Source: Prochlorococcus sp. AG-409-D14 (lineage in GTDB: Bacteria; Cyanobacteriota; Cyanobacteriia; PCC-6307; Cyanobiaceae). From it: a stretch of 42,350 nucleotides of DNA. The notes beneath the pieces are model-generated. The model was not told the origin of the DNA. It did no database searches and saw only the letters and a program-made list of their open reading frames with translations. The DNA lies in the NCBI GenBank assembly GCA_003215895.1, contig QCJR01000007.1, forward strand, positions 1 through 42,350, read 5' to 3'. Each line of letters begins with the position of its first letter. Within the stretch, counting starts at the first letter, position 1. Shown here piece by piece: positions 38,519-42,350 of the stretch. Position numbers and translations under genes: made by a program.

Positions 38519-38547
38519 ATACTAATAATTATTTTTCTTCTCGTCAA
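38519..38547 (-). promoter_or_regulatory. Promoter of the candidate small RNA
   Basis: On the minus strand, -35 TTGACG (complement of 38542-38547), 17 bases, then -10 TAGTAT (complement of 38519-38524). The -35 matches the consensus in 5/6 and the -10 in 4/6 positions, with ideal spacing. It is the best-formed promoter I found in this window. Confidence 0.6.
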
Positions 38548-38614
38548 GTAATTTAGATAAAAATCTTGCAAGATCGATCTAGGTTATATGTATGAATGAT
38601 CGACTTGCGTTCTC

Positions 38615-39376
38615 ATGAATAGTTTTCGGCGACAACTCAATAACCAAATCACTAATCAGAATGAAGAAAGTGGAACGTCGTTATTCAATAAGGTCAGTGG
38701 GATTGCTATCGCGATTTCAATTTTATTAGCGGTGCTTGAGACTGAGAGTCATATTGAAATTCATTTTGGGGAGTTAATCCGAAAAATAGATCTAGTGATT
38801 GGTTTTTTGTTTTGTATTGAATATCTCTGTCGCTTGTGGGTTTCTCCTCTTCAGCATCGTTATGGAAGAGGTTTAAAAGGGGTTATTAGATATATGCTTT
38901 CTCCTTTAGCAGTTATTGATGCTGTAGCAATATTTCCAACATTTATAGGTGCTCTAGGTTCTCAGTTTTACGTTTTAAGAGTTATTCGTCTTTTGAGAAT
39001 TGCAAAAGTAGGACGATCTAAAAGATTTCAACAAAGTGTGTCTCATTTTAATTATGCAATAAGTTCTAAAGGGCGAGAATTGCAGTTAGCAGCGATCTAT
39101 ACGGGACTCTTATTACTTGTGAGTAGTACATTAATGTATTTTGTTGAATCAAAAGTTCAACCTGAATTATTTGGTTCTATCCCTAGATGTATTTGGTGGG
39201 CAATAACTACTGTGACAACAGTTGGATACGGCGATGCTTTCCCAATTAGTGTTTTAGGAAAAGTCCTCGCTTCAATTACCGCACTTCTTGGCATAGGTGT
39301 TGTAGCAGTACCAACAGGTATTCTCGCTGCAGGATTTAGTGAATCTATTTCTAAGGGCAAGATGAATGATAGGTAA
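38615..39376 (+). CDS. Voltage-gated potassium channel (six-helix, VIC family)
   Basis: 253 residues in the inner membrane. Helices S1-S3 lie at about 27-42, 58-75 and 92-112. The voltage sensor S4 is LRVIRLLRIAKVGR, with positive charges every third residue (R122, R125, R128, K131). S5 is at about 157-176, the pore helix with filter TTVGYGD (201-207) follows, and S6 is at about 215-240. All elements of a Kv-type subunit are present, and the filter is potassium-selective. The tails are short with no regulatory domain. The stop directly abuts the stop of the convergent DUF4236 gene. As cargo of a putative island it is unusual. Confidence 0.93.
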   Translation: MNSFRRQLNNQITNQNEESGTSLFNKVSGIAIAISILLAVLETESHIEIHFGELIRKIDLVIGFLFCIEYLCRLWVSPLQHRYGRGLKGVIRYMLSPLAVIDAVAIFPTFIGALGSQFYVLRVIRLLRIAKVGRSKRFQQSVSHFNYAISSKGRELQLAAIYTGLLLLVSSTLMYFVESKVQPELFGSIPRCIWWAITTVTTVGYGDAFPISVLGKVLASITALLGIGVVAVPTGILAAGFSESISKGKMNDR

Positions 39377-40504
39377 TTAAATTAGATCTTTGAAGTTGTT
39401 AATTTTAAGAATGAATGACTTTGCTGAAGAGGCATTGCTAAACATGTATTTCTCATAAACACCTGTTTCTGATGACAGCGTAATTTCTCCATATCCCATC
39501 ACTGGAAGTTGTTTGTTTTCTGAATATCTTTTATCTCTACTTCCATCTTTATTTGATTTCTCCCAGACTGATCTAATGTGTTCTGCATCCTTTGGTGTTA
39601 CTTCAGTTTCTACAAATTCAGTATCTTCATAATTCAATTCAAGTTGACTCATTTCTACAATCCCAAAATTTTCTGGTGATTTATACATAACGACAAAACC
39701 CGGATAGAGATATATATCAGCACCGTTCATATTGGTAAAACAAAGTGCCCTATAGATGGATTTGATACCAGGAATTTCTGTTTGCCTGAGTGATGTTTGC
39801 GTCCTTTCGACTGTTGTAGGGATTGCGGATCTTGTCTTCACCATATCGACATCAGTAGATGAAGTTACATCCCATATGAAATTGCTTTTTCCCAATTCTT
39901 GAAATGCAGGAATCAAGTCCTCATAGGCATTTTTTGCTTCTTCCTTCATATCAAGTTCTAAATCTACAAATGATTCTTGAATACCTTGAGTAACTTCTTT
40001 TGATGCTTGGAGCATTGAAGCAAGGTTCTTATTAACTGTTCTTTTTATCGCTGGGAATATGTAATAGAGAAGAGTTATTTGAGAGAGAAGTTTGAGTAGT
40101 CGAGTTGAAATAATTGAATTTTTGATTTGTGATAAATCACCCTTTAATTGCATCCGTTGTCTATTTGCAGCAATTACTGCTTCTTGAATTGCTTGAAGAC
40201 CTTTCGAGGTTATGTCTAAAGGGTCAGCACTAACAAATTCTTCATCAGGAGTAGAGAAACTCTCTTCATAAGTTTTACCATTAAATGAGTTTTCTTCCTC
40301 GAAAGAAGAAGAATTTTTTTTGCTAATTCTCCGCCTTGAATAAATCCCTGTTCCGGGAATTCCAACGTTTGCATATGTTCCTCCTTTCCCTCCAAGAGTT
40401 ACAGAACCACCTCGCACTCCAACGGAAGCAGTCAATCCACTCTTACTGAGATTTAAGCGAACTCCAGGAATGACCCTTATTCTTCGGCGAAATAACCAAG
40501 ACAC
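39377..40504 (-). CDS. DUF4236 domain protein
   Basis: 375 residues starting at GTG 40502-40504. The first ~55 residues are a clear DUF4236 domain: WLFRRRIRVIPGVRLNLSKSG, then GGSVTLGGKGGTYANVGIPGTGIYSRRR. The middle part is acidic and helical, with a possible membrane-associated segment LLSQITLLYYIFPAI (about 138-152). The C-terminal ~120 residues (DIYLYPGFVVMY, FGIVEMSQLEL, GYGEITLSSETGVYEKYMFSN) look like a beta-rich domain found in other proteins with this module. The function is unknown; DUF4236 proteins are often in accessory regions. Its promoter must lie in 40505-40568. Confidence 0.85.
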   Translation of the reverse strand: MSWLFRRRIRVIPGVRLNLSKSGLTASVGVRGGSVTLGGKGGTYANVGIPGTGIYSRRRISKKNSSSFEEENSFNGKTYEESFSTPDEEFVSADPLDITSKGLQAIQEAVIAANRQRMQLKGDLSQIKNSIISTRLLKLLSQITLLYYIFPAIKRTVNKNLASMLQASKEVTQGIQESFVDLELDMKEEAKNAYEDLIPAFQELGKSNFIWDVTSSTDVDMVKTRSAIPTTVERTQTSLRQTEIPGIKSIYRALCFTNMNGADIYLYPGFVVMYKSPENFGIVEMSQLELNYEDTEFVETEVTPKDAEHIRSVWEKSNKDGSRDKRYSENKQLPVMGYGEITLSSETGVYEKYMFSNASSAKSFILKINNFKDLI

Positions 40505-40568
40505 ATTCTTCTGGGGTATTTGTCTCTAAGGTTAGATAACTATGTTCAACTAAGCATTACAGAAGAAA

Positions 40569-40739
40569 TTGACATTCATATCAAATAACGGAAAACCCTT
40601 TAGCAAAGAGGAAGCAATAGATTTAATGGTGTCATTGAGTGCAACTGACGCTAATTCAGAAAAGAAGTGGAGAGGTTTCTATAACTCTTTATCTCAGACA
40701 GAATTGCAGGATGAGTGGGATGAGTATTGGAAACCTTAA
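40569..40739 (+). CDS. 56-residue acidic protein
   Basis: An in-frame TTG at 40569 starts a 56-codon frame ending TAA 40737-40739. An upstream TAA at 40551-40553 limits extension and no ATG is available earlier; an internal ATG at 40626 would give only 37 residues. The product (MTFISNNGKPFSKEEAIDLM at the start, ELQDEWDEYWKP at the end) is helical, with a tryptophan/aspartate-rich tail. A strong terminator 15 bases after the stop supports expression. I do not recognise the family. Confidence 0.6.
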   Translation: MTFISNNGKPFSKEEAIDLMVSLSATDANSEKKWRGFYNSLSQTELQDEWDEYWKP

Positions 40740-40754
40740 TTCCTTCCATTAAAG

Positions 40755-40783
40755 AAGGGGGCAAGATTTTGGTTGCCCCCTTT
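40755..40783 (+). terminator. Strong, nearly symmetrical terminator
   Basis: AAGGGGGCAA (40755-40764) pairs perfectly with TTGCCCCCTT (40773-40782) around an 8-base loop, followed by a T. It ends the 56-residue gene. On the minus strand it is followed by TCTTT and might also work. Confidence 0.8.
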
Positions 40784-40789
40784 AAGTTC

Positions 40790-40882
40790 AGCACTTGTTT
40801 ATCCGTGTGAACAATCCATTTTCTTTACTAACCACTTCCCTGACCTACGGGAAGACAAGTGCTAGAACTCCAACCCAGTTCT
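40790..40882. other. Nested hairpin block in a 252-base gene-free stretch
   Basis: Between the 56-residue and 75-residue genes (40740-40991) the DNA is rich in inverted repeats. An outer AGCACTTGT/ACAAGTGCT pair (40790-40798 with 40855-40863, 9 bp perfect) encloses CTTCCC/GGGAAG (40835-40840 with 40849-40854), which directly abuts the outer arm. AGAACT/AGTTCT (40864-40869 with 40877-40882) follows immediately. A weaker minus-strand terminator-like ACACC/GGTGT with six T lies at 40910-40934. This could be a structured RNA, a recombination or replication site, or a regulatory leader of the next gene. No known RNA family is recognised. Confidence 0.5.
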
Positions 40883-40991
40883 AATCAAACCTCACGATCA
40901 GAACATGAGAAAAAACACCTGTTCTCATTGGTGTAATGGTTCATCAGACCAAAGTGAGTTAAAACAATAATGAGCAAGTAGTTAATTGAAA

Positions 40992-41219
40992 ATGGATAAT
41001 AAAGAATATGATTGGATTTTTGTTTATAAGATTCGTGATTCAGGTGACGTGATTTATAAAGTCACTATTCCATCAGAACGAAAAGAAGATGCAGTTGAAA
41101 TATTTAAGAGAGAACATCCAGATGGATTGATCTGTAGTGGCATCAGGAGAGGCGATTTTAAATTGATACCATTCAAGGAACTTCCTTCACATGATCCTTG
41201 GGAAGAGATTGCTTCGTAA
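40992..41219 (+). CDS. 75-residue hypothetical protein
   Basis: Starts at ATG 40992; a TTG six bases earlier is in frame. The sequence (DNKEYDWIFVYKIRDSGDVI, then YKVTIPSERKEDAVEIFKREHPDG, SHDPWEEIAS) predicts a small alpha-beta fold of two or three strands and a helix. No motif is recognised. It is the last gene before the right arm repeats and att-like repeat of the putative island. Confidence 0.6.
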   Translation: MDNKEYDWIFVYKIRDSGDVIYKVTIPSERKEDAVEIFKREHPDGLICSGIRRGDFKLIPFKELPSHDPWEEIAS

Positions 41220-41281
41220 GTGTATAAAAAAGCAAAATATTTTGTACACCTTCTCAAATACCAAATATTTGTTTAAAACAA

Positions 41282-41302
41282 GTTCCACGTGAGTTCCACG
41301 TG
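41282..41302 (+). repeat. Right arm-type GTTCCACGTG repeats
   Basis: Tandem copies at 41282-41291 and 41293-41302, identical over 21 bases to 38287-38307 and in the same orientation. They end 45 bases before the right att-like repeat. Confidence 0.8.
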
Positions 41303-41347
41303 GTAAATTAGGGGGGCAAATCCCTGTCCACCACTCAGTTTTTTCCA

Positions 41348-41370
41348 CAGGTGCTATTGAGTGGGAATGA
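41348..41370 (+). repeat. Right att-like repeat (copy of the guaA 3' end)
   Basis: Matches 38165-38187 in 21 of 23 positions in the same orientation. Read in the guaA frame it encodes TGAIEWE and a stop, against PGTIEWE in guaA; this is what an integrating element would carry to restore the gene end. It has no gene around it here. Confidence 0.68.
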
Positions 41371-41419
41371 TAAAAACGTCTATATTCTGATAGTTGAAAT
41401 TTTTTGAATGATTATATCT

Positions 41420-42350
41420 TTATATTTTTTTTTGTACCATTGTTATACTTCCTTGCCTTTTTTTGTGGGGTTCAACTATGTCAAGCATAACGTGATGTCC
41501 TTTGATAAGATCTCGAATGGTTTTATGGAGAATATTTGGCTTCCCGTCTGAGTAAGTAAAATGAAAGAATACATAATTTGAACAATAATCCCAGTATTCT
41601 TTGATAAAGTTTATATATTCTTTCTGTCCTCCACAGTCAAACCAAACGAAATCAAAATGACCATATTTTTTAAATAATTCTTCTCCCTTCTCTTCAAAAT
41701 TTCCTTCGATAAAATCGGTATATTCAGAATTTATTATCTCTTCCATACCTTCAACTGTTGATAATTCACCTAAAGATTGATTATCTATAATAATTAATTT
41801 TGGATCATAAATATAGTTTTTGAAATAAGACTCACTGAGATTTCCATCATCAAATACTCTTTCATTATTTATCAATGCTTCAACTAAAAAAGGAGTTGTA
41901 TAACCTGCGCCAATTTCCAATATTCTCTTTGGTCTTAACATCATTACCATAGATCTAAGAAAAGCTCCCACATTTTCTGTACCCATGCCTGGTCTATACA
42001 AAGTCGAATATTCAATTGGACTCGGCCTTTTTAATAATTTATTTTGCTCCTTTCTTTCAGATTCAAAGTTTGAGTTAATACTATTTTTTAAATGTAAGAC
42101 TTTTTTAGAACTTTCTTCTGCTTCTTCTTTTCGATCTAACTTTTTCAGTATCGAAGCAAGAGCATTGTGTGCTTGAATAAATCCAAATTTTAATTTTATG
42201 GCTTCTTTGAAACTAATTTCTGCCTTCTCTAATGTTTCATTATTTGCCTGTATTTGACCAAGAATGTAATAAGCCTGTGCGAAGTCAGGTTTTAGTTCAA
42301 TTGCTTTGCGAGTAGATAATTCTGCGTCCTGTAATTTGCCAAGATTTCTC
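41420..42350 (-). CDS. TPR-methyltransferase fusion protein, 5' part missing
   Basis: The frame is open from the window end to a stop at 41420-41422, so at least 310 residues are present and the start lies beyond 42350. A TTG at 41999-42001 could be taken for a start but is internal. The visible N-terminal part has about two to three tetratricopeptide repeats (AIELKPDFAQAYYILGQIQA, AIKLKFGFIQAHNALASIL). The C-terminal ~190 residues look like a class I SAM-dependent methyltransferase: RILEIGAGYTTPFLVEAL (motif I), then LIIIDNQS and FDFVWFDCGGQKEY. The substrate is unknown; such fusions are frequent in cyanobacterial islands concerned with surface polysaccharides. Just outside the putative guaA island. 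Confidence 0.8.
   Translation of the reverse strand, partial: RNLGKLQDAELSTRKAIELKPDFAQAYYILGQIQANNETLEKAEISFKEAIKLKFGFIQAHNALASILKKLDRKEEAEESSKKVLHLKNSINSNFESERKEQNKLLKRPSPIEYSTLYRPGMGTENVGAFLRSMVMMLRPKRILEIGAGYTTPFLVEALINNERVFDDGNLSESYFKNYIYDPKLIIIDNQSLGELSTVEGMEEIINSEYTDFIEGNFEEKGEELFKKYGHFDFVWFDCGGQKEYINFIKEYWDYCSNYVFFHFTYSDGKPNILHKTIRDLIKGHHVMLDIVEPHKKRQGSITMVQKKI

Larger units (their letters stand above)
38165..41370. mobile_element. Putative small genomic island integrated at the 3' end of guaA
   Basis: About 3.2 kb bounded by direct repeats of the guaA 3' end (38165-38187 and 41348-41370, 21/23 identical). GTTCCACGTG repeats lie inside both ends. Contents: an sRNA-like unit (-), a potassium channel (+), a DUF4236 protein (-), two small ORFs (+) and hairpin-rich DNA. 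The 3' end of guaA is a known recurrent target of site-specific integration in other bacteria. No integrase, transposase or excisionase gene is visible, so it is non-autonomous, uses a recombinase in trans, or has decayed. The right boundary may be internal to a longer composite island, because the window ends soon after. Confidence 0.62.

Noticed and set aside
41311-41333. A tRNA 3'-end-like stretch (...AAATCCCTGTCCACCA) beside the right att-like repeat
   Set aside because: The T-arm does not fold properly and no matching 5' acceptor strand lies about 70 bases upstream. It could be a vestige but cannot be supported as a tRNA or tRNA fragment.
41341-41349. A perfect DnaA box TTTTCCACA near the right att-like repeat
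   Set aside because: A single isolated copy is expected by chance in AT-rich DNA and there is no cluster.
41420-42001. A separate 193-residue gene starting at TTG 42001
   Set aside because: The same frame continues without a stop to the window end with TPR repeats, so this is the internal part of a longer gene.
1-42350. CRISPR array, rRNA, tRNA or insertion sequence
   Set aside because: No regularly spaced direct repeats, no rRNA or tRNA signatures and no transposase-like frame were seen on either strand. The only repeats of note are at the guaA island and in rbp.

Overview
The window is AT-rich, gene-dense chromosomal DNA that most resembles a marine picocyanobacterium of the Prochlorococcus type. 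The evidence is: the run dnaN - PRC-barrel protein - purL - purF - type IIA topoisomerase A subunit; a photosynthetic-type gap2; a lumenal CYP38/TLP40-like cyclophilin; cbiD of pseudocobalamin synthesis; a glycine-rich RRM protein; and many short, tightly packed genes. A low-light clade (NATL-like) is my impression only. No database search was possible.

Layout. (1) 1-1421: the end of an unidentified cyanobacterial gene and threonine synthase (thrC). (2) 1422-1794: a gene-free stretch with four to five DnaA-box-like sequences directly upstream of dnaN, the best oriC candidate. (3) 1795-7675 (+): dnaN, a PRC-barrel protein, purL, purF. (4) 7672-12043 (-): queG, a TPR protein and a GyrA/ParC-like subunit, read in that order. 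(5) 12235-18447 (+): DUF502 membrane protein, nusB, ftsY, a PP2C phosphatase, argH and an RNA-binding protein whose likely terminator lies inside the convergent dusA. (6) 18469-24475: dusA (-), exported msrB (+), grpE-dnaJ-tusA-like-rsgA (+), then murC-murB and ybaB (-). (7) 24479-31381: gap2 (+), PPIase-thiL (-), efp-accB (+), pdxA (-). (8) 31466-36534: small and poorly known genes (NAD-dependent epimerase, HNH protein, short membrane or secreted proteins), a class V aminotransferase and cbiD. (9) 36601-38187: guaA.

The unusual part begins at the 3' end of guaA. The last 23 bases of guaA (38165-38187) recur with 21/23 identity at 41348-41370, in the same orientation. Just inside each copy lie repeats of GTTCCACGTG (three on the left, two on the right, including an identical 21-base tandem on both sides). 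This is the expected architecture of an element integrated at guaA: att direct repeats plus arm-type recombinase sites. The roughly 3.2 kb between the repeats carries a voltage-gated potassium channel, a DUF4236 protein, two small ORFs (one too short for routine calling, with its own terminator), hairpin-rich DNA, and on the minus strand a complete-looking sRNA unit of about 76 nt. That unit has a -35 TTGACG, 17-base spacing, a -10 TAGTAT and a strong terminator, and it contains TCCTCACAC, the core of the conserved Yfr1 motif. No integrase is visible, so the element looks non-autonomous or degraded. Beyond it, a TPR-methyltransferase fusion gene (-) runs off the window end.

Functionally the rest is mainly housekeeping: replication (dnaN, topoisomerase), purine synthesis (purL, purF, guaA), protein folding and export (grpE, dnaJ, ftsY, PPIase), translation and RNA modification (efp, nusB, rsgA, dusA, queG), cell wall (murB, murC), carbon and lipid metabolism (gap2, accB) and cofactors (thiL, pdxA, cbiD).
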